Source: Pseudomonas parafulva (GTDB taxonomy: Bacteria; Pseudomonadota; Gammaproteobacteria; Pseudomonadales; Pseudomonadaceae). Taken from it: a stretch of 64,000 bases of DNA. The notes below the pieces were generated by a model. That model made no database searches. It had not been told where the DNA came from and saw nothing but the letters and a program-made list of their open reading frames with translations. The stretch covers positions 1,488,001 through 1,552,000 of the forward strand of contig NZ_CP009747.1 of assembly GCF_000800255.1 (NCBI RefSeq). The letters are read 5' to 3'. Below are positions 7,926-16,530 of the stretch, piece after piece; position 1 is the stretch's first letter; each line of letters starts with the position of its first letter. The position numbers and the translations under genes are program-made.

Positions 7926-9317
7926 CTAGGCGCGCGCGTCGGCGGGTAGGCAATGCAGCACCAGACGTGCGCCGCCCCATTCGCTGCCACCGACCTCAAG
8001 GGTAAAGCCATGCAGGTCGACGATCGCCGCCACGATCGACAGCCCGAGGCCGAAGCCTGGATGACGATGGCCTTCTTCGCTGCGGTAGAAGCGCTTGAGC
8101 ACGGCGGTCCGTTCCTGTTCGGGGATGCCCGGACCGCTGTCCTCGATGGCCACATGCACGCCTGCGGCGTCCTGCACGGCCTGGATGCGCACCTGTCCGC
8201 CTTCGGGAGTGAACTTGATGGCATTGCCGACCAGATTGGCCAGGGCCTCGAACAGCAGTTCGCGGTCGCCGTGCAATGCGGGCATGTGCGCGGGCTGTTG
8301 CAGTGTCAGGCGAATACCGCCGTCTTCGGCCAGGGGCAGGTAGAAGTCGTGCAGTTCGACCAGCAGGTTGTGCGGATCGAGCTCGACGAAGCCGGCGCGG
8401 CGTTGGCGGTCTTCCAGCTCACTGATGCGCAGCAGCCCGCGAAAGCGCGCCATGAGCGTGTCGGTCTCGCCGATGGCCTGGTCGAGAGCCTCGGCCTGCG
8501 CGGAGTCGGCACCGCTTTGCTGGCGGATGCGGTAGAGCTGGGCGCGCAGGCGGGTCAGCGGGGTGCGCAGGTCGTGAGCGATGTTGTCGCACACGCCCTT
8601 GACCTCGTGCATCAGTCGTTCGATGCGGTCGAGCATGGCGTTGACGATGGCGGCCAGCATGTCCAGCTCGTCGCGCCGCGCCGACAGCGGCAAGCGGTGG
8701 GTGAGGTCGCCGGCGACGATCAGCTCAGCGCTGGCCTGCACCGCGCGAATGCGCTTGAGCGGCCGTCTGCGCAGCAGGTACCAGCCCGCGAAGCCTGGGA
8801 TCAACGTCAGCGAGATACCCCACAGCAGCGCGTGCAGGATGATCCGCGTGACCACGAACAGCGAGCCGTTATCGCGCACCAGGACCAACCAGCGGCCATC
8901 GGCCACCCGCAGACCCACGGCATCGCAACTGTCGCGCGGCAGGTGCGGATCGTCGGCGTCCAGGCAGCGCTTGAGTTCGTGGACCTTGCCATCGAGGGCG
9001 AGCTCGGACGGGACCGAGCGGATGCGCCCGCCCAGCGGATTGAGTTGTGCATCGAACAGGCCATAGGCATCGAAGCTGCGCTCTTCGAAAGCCTGGCTGG
9101 CGATAAGGGCGTCATCGAGTTGCTTGCCGGACATGTGCACGAACAGGTGCTGACGTTGCAGCATCGAGTGGCGGGTCAGCTTGTTCAGGTAGCTGGTGAC
9201 CTCGAAGTACAGCACGCCCATGAGGATGCTGCTCCAGGCCACGAACAGGAAGCTGTACAGCGCCAGCAGGCGGCTGGTGGAGGAGCTCCAGCCTTTAGAC
9301 GGGTTCGGCAATGGCAT
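7926..9317 (-). CDS. Two-component sensor histidine kinase
   Basis: 463 residues. Transmembrane segments lie at about 18-40 and 157-182, with a periplasmic loop of about 115 residues between them, then a HAMP linker. The dimerisation/phosphoacceptor box is NIAHDLRTPLTRLRAQL with His248. The ATPase boxes follow: N box LVGNAIKFTPEGG, G1 DSGPGIP and G2 GFGLGLSIV. The start overlaps the end of the response-regulator gene by 23 nt, so the pair is co-translated. The H-box variant is shared by many Pseudomonas kinases of the PmrB/CzcS/QseC type, so the stimulus cannot be named. Confidence 0.92.
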   Translation of the reverse strand: MPLPNPSKGWSSSTSRLLALYSFLFVAWSSILMGVLYFEVTSYLNKLTRHSMLQRQHLFVHMSGKQLDDALIASQAFEERSFDAYGLFDAQLNPLGGRIRSVPSELALDGKVHELKRCLDADDPHLPRDSCDAVGLRVADGRWLVLVRDNGSLFVVTRIILHALLWGISLTLIPGFAGWYLLRRRPLKRIRAVQASAELIVAGDLTHRLPLSARRDELDMLAAIVNAMLDRIERLMHEVKGVCDNIAHDLRTPLTRLRAQLYRIRQQSGADSAQAEALDQAIGETDTLMARFRGLLRISELEDRQRRAGFVELDPHNLLVELHDFYLPLAEDGGIRLTLQQPAHMPALHGDRELLFEALANLVGNAIKFTPEGGQVRIQAVQDAAGVHVAIEDSGPGIPEQERTAVLKRFYRSEEGHRHPGFGLGLSIVAAIVDLHGFTLEVGGSEWGGARLVLHCLPADARA

Positions 9318-9975
9318 AGCCGGAGCCCCGTACGGTGCGGATCAGGGGCGTCTGGCCGGGGGGATCGATTTTCTTGCGCAGGCGGCCGATGTGCACGTCG
9401 ATCAGGTTGGTGCCTGGGTCGAAGTGATAGCCCCAGACTTCTTCGAAGATCATCATCCGGGTGATCACCTGGCCGGAATGGCGCATGAGGAACTCGAGCA
9501 ATTTGTATTCGGTGGGCAGCAGGTTGAGGCTGCTTTCGCCGCGGCGGGCTTCGTGGCTGATCAGGTCCAGCTCCAGGTCGGCGACCTGCAGGCGGGTCTG
9601 GGTCATGGGCACGCTGTTGCGACGCAACAGCACTTCGACGCGGGCGGCCATTTCATCGGAGGCGAAGGGTTTGGTCAGGTAGTCGTCACCGCCGGCACGC
9701 AGGCCGCGCACGCGTTCGTCGACATCCGAGAGAGCGCTGATCATGAGGATGGGGGTGGCGATCTTCAAGCTGCGCAGGGTGGTGACGATGGTCAGGCCAT
9801 CGACCTCCGGGAGCATGCGGTCGACGGTGATCATGTCATAGCCGCCGGCGATGGCTTTGGCCAGGCCTTCGCGGCCGTTGTCTGCCCAGTCGACTTCCAG
9901 GCCGTGGCTGGAGAGCTCGGCGACGATTTCCTGGGCGGTGACGGCGTCGTCTTCGATGGTCAGTACGCGGGGCAT
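9295..9975 (-). CDS. Two-component response regulator, OmpR/PhoB family
   Basis: 226 residues from ATG at 9975. The receiver domain carries the acidic pair in VLTIEDDAVTA, the phosphoacceptor Asp52 in ITVDRMLPEVDGL and the switch Lys in DYLTKPFASDE. The winged-helix DNA-binding domain occupies about 130-225 (LLPTEYKLLEFLMRHSGQVI, then HIGRLRKKID and VRGSGYAI). It is first in the operon with the overlapping kinase. Its promoter must lie between 9976 and the first large repeat element, which begins 158 nt upstream. Confidence 0.93.
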   Translation of the reverse strand: MPRVLTIEDDAVTAQEIVAELSSHGLEVDWADNGREGLAKAIAGGYDMITVDRMLPEVDGLTIVTTLRSLKIATPILMISALSDVDERVRGLRAGGDDYLTKPFASDEMAARVEVLLRRNSVPMTQTRLQVADLELDLISHEARRGESSLNLLPTEYKLLEFLMRHSGQVITRMMIFEEVWGYHFDPGTNLIDVHIGRLRKKIDPPGQTPLIRTVRGSGYAIAEPV

Positions 9976-10133
9976 GCTAATAACCTGATCGGCGGGTGGA
10001 TGGAGGGATTGTGCCAAAGAATAGAAAAGCAGGAATTTAAGAAAAATTCATCTTGGGTGGGGTGGGGGTGTGTTACTTCGGCGCTTTGGCCTTTTTTGGG
10101 GGGCTGCTGGTGCTGCTGCTGGGTTTGGGTGAA

Positions 10134-10845
<712 letters not shown>

Positions 10846-11057
10846 ATCCCCCAAACCCAATCCCCCCTCCAATCCCCCTCCAATCCCCCTCCAATCCCTC
10901 AAAAATACCCAAACCCCCCGCCCAATTCAGCTTAAGATGGCCAATCGCGACCACCCCCACCTCAACGTATACAACTATTGAGCCCCAGGGTGGTCGGTAT
11001 TCAGGGGCCCAGGTGCAAATCACAAGACACCCCCCTATCAGCCCTCAGGAGCCCACA
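10846..11057. other. Intergenic region upstream of stressosome operon
   Basis: The first 60 nt continue the C-rich flank of the repeat: an 11-nt unit TCCCCCTCCAA is repeated three times near 10855-10890, giving G-runs on the minus strand. Further right an inverted repeat GACCACCC (10949-10956) / GGGTGGTC (10988-10995) brackets an AT-rich stretch with TATACAACT that could be a -10 region. CTCAGGAG stands just before the start codon of the first stressosome gene. Confidence 0.4.
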
Positions 11058-11909
11058 ATGGCAGCACTGCAAGACAGCACGTTGAATGCGATGGAAACCC
11101 ACCAGCAGCAACTGCTCGAGGGTTGGCTCAAGGCCCTGCAAGCCACGGGCGCTACCCGCAATATCAAGGAACAGGAACTTACCCAGGAAGCCCAGGAGTT
11201 TCTCCAGATCCTGACCCTGACCACCCGTGCCAAGCATGGCGCCGATGTCAACGCTGCCGGCTGGGAAGAGGTCCGCCGTTTCCTCGATCGCCTCTCGGCC
11301 AGCCGCGCCCGTCTCGGACACGACTCGCACCAGACCACCTTCTTCATCTTCGCCCTCAAGGCGCCCTTGTTCGGCCTGCTGCAATCGGTCTACGCCGATC
11401 AGCCGCAACTGCTCGCCGAGCAGCTCTGGGAAATCTCCGGGCTGCTCGACACGCTCGGCATGTACACCATGCGCGTCTACCAGAAAACCCGCGAAGAAGT
11501 GATCAAGCGCCAGCAGGAAGAGCTGCTCGAGCTGTCTACTCCGGTCGTCAAGCTGTGGGACGGTGTGCTGGCCCTGCCGCTGATCGGCACCCTGGACTCC
11601 CAACGCAGCCAGACCGTCATGGAGTCGCTGTTGCAGCGCATCGTCGACACCGGCTCGGAGATCGCCATCATCGACATCACCGGCGTGCCGACTGTCGATA
11701 CCTTGGTTGCCCAGCATCTGCTCAAGACCGTCACCGCCATCCGCCTCATGGGCGCGGACTGCATCATCAGCGGCGTGCGCCCGCAGATCGCGCAGACCAT
11801 CGTGCACCTGGGCCTGGATCTGGGCACCTTGACCACCAAGGCCAACCTCGCCGATGCCCTGCAACTGGCCCTCTCGCGCCTGGGCGTGAGCCTGGTCGGG
11901 CGCGGCTGA
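11058..11909 (+). CDS. rsbR: RsbR-like stressosome scaffold protein with STAS domain
   Basis: 283 residues. The N-terminal half (to about 150) is helical and of the non-haem globin type found in RsbR paralogues. The C-terminal half (about 158-275) is a STAS domain almost colinear with Bacillus RsbRA: LSTPVVKLWDGVLALPLIGT, then IIDITGVPTVDTLVAQHLLK and GVRPQIAQTIVHLGLDLG. Thr178 and Thr212 align with the two RsbT phosphorylation sites of RsbRA (T171, T205). In known stressosomes RsbR and RsbS form a large shell that holds the kinase RsbT until stress. It is first of six tightly packed genes, and a short SD (CAGGAG) precedes the ATG. Confidence 0.9.
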   Translation: MAALQDSTLNAMETHQQQLLEGWLKALQATGATRNIKEQELTQEAQEFLQILTLTTRAKHGADVNAAGWEEVRRFLDRLSASRARLGHDSHQTTFFIFALKAPLFGLLQSVYADQPQLLAEQLWEISGLLDTLGMYTMRVYQKTREEVIKRQQEELLELSTPVVKLWDGVLALPLIGTLDSQRSQTVMESLLQRIVDTGSEIAIIDITGVPTVDTLVAQHLLKTVTAIRLMGADCIISGVRPQIAQTIVHLGLDLGTLTTKANLADALQLALSRLGVSLVGRG

Positions 11910-11913
11910 CACT

Positions 11914-12276
11914 ATGGAGCGCATCCCGATTCTCCAGATGGGCGAGTTCCTGCTGGTGACCATCCAGGTCGACATGCATGACCAGCTCGCCCTGCGCCTG
12001 CAGGACGATCTCACCGACCGTATCAGCCGCACCTCCGCGCGCGGCGTGCTCATCGACATTTCCGCGCTGGACATGGTCGACTCCTTCATCGGCCGCATGA
12101 TCGCGCAGATCGCCAGCCTGTCGCGCCTGATGGACGCGCAGACCATGATGGTCGGCATGCAGCCGGCTGTGGCCATCACCCTGGTCGAGCTCGGCTTGAG
12201 TTTGCCGGGGGTCAGCACGGCGCTGAATGTCGAGCGCGGCATGCAGGTGCTGCGTCAGCGGACCCAGCGCTCATGA
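11914..12276 (+). CDS. rsbS: RsbS-like STAS protein, stressosome core
   Basis: 120 residues, a single STAS domain. ARGVLIDISALDMVDSFIGR contains Ser57, equivalent to Ser59 of Bacillus RsbS, the site phosphorylated by RsbT. It is followed by TMMVGMQPAVAITLVELG. It begins 4 nt after the RsbR-like gene and overlaps the RsbT-like gene by 4 nt (ATGA), as in classical rsbRST modules. Expected role: co-scaffold that binds and restrains the kinase. Confidence 0.92.
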   Translation: MERIPILQMGEFLLVTIQVDMHDQLALRLQDDLTDRISRTSARGVLIDISALDMVDSFIGRMIAQIASLSRLMDAQTMMVGMQPAVAITLVELGLSLPGVSTALNVERGMQVLRQRTQRS

Positions 12277-12677
12277 ACGTACGCGACAGCGGCAGCCATC
12301 CGGTGCGTATCGAGCAAGACGTGGTGCTGGCCCGGCAACTGGTGCGCAAGCTGGCCAGCGAATGCGGCATGCGCCTGGTCGACTTGACCAAGCTGGTCAC
12401 CGCCGTCAGCGAGCTGGCGCGCAACACCGTGGTTTACGGCGGTGGCGGCGACATGGATTGGCAGGTGCTGGACGACGGCGCCCGCGTGGGCGTGCGCGTG
12501 CTGTTTCGCGATGAAGGCCCGGGCATCGCCGACCTCGGTCTGGCGCTCACCGACGGTTGGACCTCCGGCAACGGCCTGGGTCTGGGCCTGACCGGCGCGC
12601 GTCGGCTGGTCGACGAGTTCGAGCTGGATACGGCGGTGGGTGAGGGCACACGGGTGACGATCACGCGATGGACATGA
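12273..12677 (+). CDS. rsbT: RsbT-like serine/threonine protein kinase
   Basis: 134 residues of a GHKL ATPase domain. The N box is TAVSELARNTVVYGGGG, G1 is RDEGPGIADL and G2 is GNGLGLGLTGARRL. It matches RsbT rather than the anti-sigma factor RsbW in the short form and in the context directly after rsbS. It should phosphorylate RsbR and RsbS on stress and then be released to activate a downstream partner. In Bacillus that partner is RsbU, which is absent here. It overlaps the next gene by about 4-10 nt. Confidence 0.9.
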   Translation: MNVRDSGSHPVRIEQDVVLARQLVRKLASECGMRLVDLTKLVTAVSELARNTVVYGGGGDMDWQVLDDGARVGVRVLFRDEGPGIADLGLALTDGWTSGNGLGLGLTGARRLVDEFELDTAVGEGTRVTITRWT

Positions 12678-13684
12678 ACCTGCGCGGTAGTCTCACCCAG
12701 CTCATCGTCATCGACGACCCCAGCCACGTCGGCCACGCCCGGCGTCAGGTGCGCGAACTGGCCCAGCGCCACGCACTGGCCGAGGCCGATGGCGAGCGCG
12801 CGGCGCTGCTGGCCACCGAGCTGGCCAGCAACATCATCAAGCATGCCGAGCGCGGGGCCTTGCACCTGCGCGCCTGGCCGCACGCCGAAGGAGCGATGCT
12901 GGAACTGCTGGCCATCGATCGCGCCCAAGGATTCGATCGCGCCGCGTGCCTGACCGACGGCTTCTCCACCAGCGGCACCCAGGGGATCGGTCTGGGCGCC
13001 ATCGAGCGCCTGGCCGACACCTTCGACCTGTACAGCGATGCGCGTGGCACGGCGCTGCTGGCCCGTGTGCACGGCCCACGCCAGGACCGTCGCGATCTGC
13101 GTATCGGCGTGTGCCAGCACACCCTGCCAGGCGAGACGGTGTGCGGCGACGGCTGGTACGTGGCCAAGCAGGAGGGTCACTTGAGCGTGCTGATGATCGA
13201 CGGCCTCGGCCATGGCGAGCACGCGCGTACGGCAGCGGACGCGGGCGAGACGGCCTTTGCTCAGGCGCCCTACGACGCGCCGGCGCGGGTGGTCGAGCGT
13301 TTGCACGGCGCCATGGGGGCGACGCGCGGCGGTGCGGTGGCCGTGATCCAGCATGACGCCGCACTCGAGCGCCTGACATTCGCCGGCATCGGCAATATCG
13401 GCGGCGTGCTGCTGGGGCGCGAGCGCGCCCGCGGGCTGGCCTCGATGCCTGGCATCGTCGGCGGGCAATACCGCAAGGTGCAGGTGTTCGACTACCCTCA
13501 GGTGAACGACAACCTATTGATTCTCTACAGCGATGGCCTGCAGTCCAGGTGGGACCTGAAGGACTATCCAGGCCTGGCCTACCGTCATCCCGCCCTGGTG
13601 GCGGCGGTGCTGCACCGTGATTTCTGCCGTGGCCGCGACGATGTAACGATCATGGTCATCGACCTGGAGGGCGTTCATGCCTGA
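12668..13684 (+). CDS. RsbX-like protein: GHKL ATPase domain fused to PP2C/SpoIIE phosphatase
   Basis: 338 residues if the ATG at 12668 is used; a second ATG at 12674 gives a classic ATGA overlap with the preceding stop and is equally possible. Residues about 15-135 are a second GHKL domain: ATELASNIIKHAE, then AIDRAQGFD and GTQGIGLGAIERLAD. From about 145 on it is a small PP2C phosphatase: GETVCGDGWYVAKQEG, LMIDGLGHGEHA, LTFAGIGNIGG, LILYSDGLQSRW and CRGRDDVTIMVI. RsbX resets stressosomes by dephosphorylating RsbR/RsbS. The fused ATPase domain may compete with or replace RsbT. It overlaps the downstream kinase gene by 8 nt. Confidence 0.87.
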   Translation: MDMNLRGSLTQLIVIDDPSHVGHARRQVRELAQRHALAEADGERAALLATELASNIIKHAERGALHLRAWPHAEGAMLELLAIDRAQGFDRAACLTDGFSTSGTQGIGLGAIERLADTFDLYSDARGTALLARVHGPRQDRRDLRIGVCQHTLPGETVCGDGWYVAKQEGHLSVLMIDGLGHGEHARTAADAGETAFAQAPYDAPARVVERLHGAMGATRGGAVAVIQHDAALERLTFAGIGNIGGVLLGRERARGLASMPGIVGGQYRKVQVFDYPQVNDNLLILYSDGLQSRWDLKDYPGLAYRHPALVAAVLHRDFCRGRDDVTIMVIDLEGVHA

Positions 13685-14552
13685 ACAGCTTCACCCCGAC
13701 AGCCCCGAACAAGGCGCTGCCATCGCCCGATTGCAGGCGGAGAACCACGCCCTGCGTGCGGAACTGGAAGAGACCAACCAAGGCGTCTTGGCGCTCTACG
13801 CCGAATTGGACACCCAGGCCGAGCAACTGCGCGAGGCCTCGGACCTCAAGAGTCGCTTCCTGTCGTACATGAGCCATGAGTTTCGCACCCCGCTGGGGTC
13901 GATCCTGAGCATCACCAGCCTGCTCAGCGACGAACTCGACGGCCCACTGTCGCCCGAGCAGCACAAGCAGGTGGCGTTCATCAGCATGGCCTCGCGCGAG
14001 CTGTCGGACATGGTCGACGACCTGTTGGACCTGGCCAAGATCGAGGCCGGACGCATCACCATCTCGCCGGCCTGGTTCGACATGCTCGACCTGTTCTCGG
14101 CCTTGCGCGGCATGTTCCGACCCATCGTCGAAGGCTCGGCGGTGGACCTGATCTTCGAAGAGCCGGCAGGGTTGCCACAGCTGTACACCGACGACAAGAA
14201 GCTGGCGCAGATTCTGCGTAACTTCATTTCCAACGCCCTGAAGTTCACCCCGCGTGGCGAAGTGCGCGTCTGCGCGCGCCTGGAGGGCAATGATCGGGTG
14301 CGCTTCTCGGTCAGCGATACCGGCATCGGTATCGCCGCCGATCTGCACGATGTGCTGTTCGAAGATTTCAACCAGATCGACTCGCCGCTGCAGAAACGTC
14401 TGCGTGGCACCGGGCTGGGCCTGTCGCTGTGCAAGCGGTTCGCCGAACTGCTGGGCGGTGAGGTGGGCATGGAGAGTTCGCCGGGCGTCGGATCCTCGTT
14501 CTTCGTCACCATCCCACTGGCCCTGGCGCAGGGGGATGCCGATGCGTGCTGA
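13677..14552 (+). CDS. Soluble sensor histidine kinase coupled to stressosome genes
   Basis: 291 residues, without membrane segments or a recognisable input domain. Residues about 10-55 form a coiled coil (IARLQAENHALRAELEETNQ). Then come the phosphoacceptor box RFLSYMSHEFRTPLGSIL (His67), N box NFISNALKFTPRG, G1 SDTGIGI and G2 GTGLGLSLCKRF. The start overlaps the phosphatase gene by 8 nt and the stop overlaps the hybrid kinase gene, so all six genes appear translationally coupled. The coiled coil could be the contact point for a released stressosome component. Confidence 0.9.
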   Translation: MPEQLHPDSPEQGAAIARLQAENHALRAELEETNQGVLALYAELDTQAEQLREASDLKSRFLSYMSHEFRTPLGSILSITSLLSDELDGPLSPEQHKQVAFISMASRELSDMVDDLLDLAKIEAGRITISPAWFDMLDLFSALRGMFRPIVEGSAVDLIFEEPAGLPQLYTDDKKLAQILRNFISNALKFTPRGEVRVCARLEGNDRVRFSVSDTGIGIAADLHDVLFEDFNQIDSPLQKRLRGTGLGLSLCKRFAELLGGEVGMESSPGVGSSFFVTIPLALAQGDADAC

Positions 14553-16488
14553 GACCCGCTTGCTCATCGTCGATGACAACTATGCCACCCGCTATGCCTT
14601 GCGCCGTCGCTTGGCGTTGCACGGCTATCAGGTACTGGAGGCTGCCACCGGCGGCGAGGGCCTGGCGCTGATCGCCAGTGAGGCCATCGATGCGCTGATC
14701 CTGGACGTCAACCTGCCGGACATGAGCGGTTTCGACATCGTCCGGCTGCTGCGCAAGGATCCGGCCACGGTTTTGTTGCCGGTGATTCATGTGTCGGCGG
14801 CGTCGATCCACAGCGGCGACATCATCACCGGCCTGGACGCCGGTGCCGATGCGTATCTGGTGCATCCGGTGGACCCAGACGTGCTCCTGGCCACCCTGCG
14901 TACGCTGCTGCGTGTGCGCGATGCCGAGCAGGCCCTGCGGCACAGCGAAGCGCGCTTTCGCGAGATCTTCAACAACGTGTCGGCACCGATCGCGGTGCTC
15001 GATTGCCAGTTGGGCGTGGCCGAATGCAACGAGGCGTTCGTGCGCCTGACCCAGGACAACCAAGACCGGCGCCAGTTGCGCGAGTGCTTCGCGCCGGGCC
15101 AGGAGGCGGCCATCGCCAACCTCTGCCAGCACCTGGTCGAAGGCGAGCGTTGGCGTGGCACCTTGCTGATGAGCGTCGAGGGCCAGTTGCGCGAGACCGA
15201 GTGGCAGTTGTCGCCTTACCAGGCGCCTGGCCTGTGCCTGGTCTTCGTCGAGGACATCACCGAACACCGGCACCGCGAGCGTTCGCACCTGGAGCGCCTG
15301 GACGCCACCACCCTGCAACTGGCGGAGAAGGTCGCCGAACATGCGCGCACCGAAGCACAGTTGCTGCAACTGCAGAAGATGGATGCGCTGGGTAGTCTCA
15401 CCGGCGGCATCGCCCATGACTTCAACAACCTGCTGACCGGCATCATCACCAGCCTGGAGCTGATCCGCAAACGGATCGCCGACGGTCGCCCGGAGCGGGT
15501 GCCGATCTATGCCGAAGCCGCGTTGAACTCGGCCATGAGCGGGGCGGCGCTGACCCACCGGTTGCTGGCGTTCGCCCGCCAGCAGCCGCTCGACACCCGG
15601 CCGGTGGATGTCAACGCCCACGTACGGTCGTTGGAGGAGTTGCTCAACCGCACCATCGGCGAGCGCGTGACGCTCAGGCTGCAGTTGTCGAACAAGCCGG
15701 CCACCGCGCTGGTCGACCCGGTGCAGTTGGAAAGTGCGGTGCTCAACCTGGTGATCAACGCCCGCGACGCCTTGCCGCGTGGCGGACAGATCTGGATCAC
15801 CACCAGTTCGGTGTGGTCGCACGGCGACCCCAACCTGCTGGACGGCCCGTACCTGGCGATCAGCGTGCGCGATGACGGCCAGGGCATCGACCCCAGTGTG
15901 CTGGACAAGGTATTCGACCCGTTCTTCACCACCAAGCCACTGGGGCAGGGCACAGGGCTGGGCCTGTCGACCATTTATGGTTTCGCCCGTCAGTCCGGTG
16001 GTCACGTCCATCTCGACAGCGTGGTCGGTCATGGCACCGAAGTACGCCTGATGCTACCGGCCACGGACGACCTGGCCATCGACGTCGAGCCGCCGCAGCA
16101 GCCCGAGCTGCGCGGCAGCGGTGAGCACCTGCTGATCGTCGACGATGTCGCCGCAGTGCGCATGCCGCTGGCCGAAGCGCTGGCCGATGCCGGTTATCGC
16201 TGCACCACGGTGGCCGGGGTCGAGCAGGCACTGGAGCTGCTACGTGGCCAGACCCCGTTCGACCTGCTGTTGACCGATGTCGGCCTGCCGGTGCTCAGCG
16301 GTCGGGAACTGGCCGACCTGGCCCGCGAGGTGCGCCCTGAACTGCCGGTGCTGTTCATGACCGGCTATGCCGAAACCGCCCAGGACCGCCAGTCGTTCCT
16401 GGCGCCGCGTATGGACTTGCTGATCAAACCGTTCAAGATCGGTGATCTGCTCGAGCGAGTGGGGCGCTTGTTGGTCGAGGAGGGCTAG
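14542..16488 (+). CDS. Hybrid histidine kinase, REC-PAS-HisKA-HATPase-REC
   Basis: 648 residues from the ATG at 14542, chosen because a GGGGG purine stretch stands 6 nt upstream; an ATG two codons earlier is possible. REC1 spans about 5-120 with phospho-Asp55 (LILDVNLPDMSGFD). A PAS-like domain covers about 130-245 (ARFREIFNNVSAPIAVLD). The HisKA box is GGIAHDFNNLLTGI with His292. HATPase boxes lie at about 390-510 (NLVINARDALPRGG, DDGQGID, GQGTGLGLSTIYGF). REC2 covers about 530-645 with phospho-Asp579 (LLLTDVGLPVLSG). No output domain is attached, so it probably relays phosphate to another regulator outside the operon. It is last in the stressosome operon. Confidence 0.92.
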   Translation: MRAETRLLIVDDNYATRYALRRRLALHGYQVLEAATGGEGLALIASEAIDALILDVNLPDMSGFDIVRLLRKDPATVLLPVIHVSAASIHSGDIITGLDAGADAYLVHPVDPDVLLATLRTLLRVRDAEQALRHSEARFREIFNNVSAPIAVLDCQLGVAECNEAFVRLTQDNQDRRQLRECFAPGQEAAIANLCQHLVEGERWRGTLLMSVEGQLRETEWQLSPYQAPGLCLVFVEDITEHRHRERSHLERLDATTLQLAEKVAEHARTEAQLLQLQKMDALGSLTGGIAHDFNNLLTGIITSLELIRKRIADGRPERVPIYAEAALNSAMSGAALTHRLLAFARQQPLDTRPVDVNAHVRSLEELLNRTIGERVTLRLQLSNKPATALVDPVQLESAVLNLVINARDALPRGGQIWITTSSVWSHGDPNLLDGPYLAISVRDDGQGIDPSVLDKVFDPFFTTKPLGQGTGLGLSTIYGFARQSGGHVHLDSVVGHGTEVRLMLPATDDLAIDVEPPQQPELRGSGEHLLIVDDVAAVRMPLAEALADAGYRCTTVAGVEQALELLRGQTPFDLLLTDVGLPVLSGRELADLAREVRPELPVLFMTGYAETAQDRQSFLAPRMDLLIKPFKIGDLLERVGRLLVEEG

Positions 16489-16530
16489 ACGCTACGCGGC
16501 GGGCTGGCGCGTCCGTGCGCCGAGGTGGGA

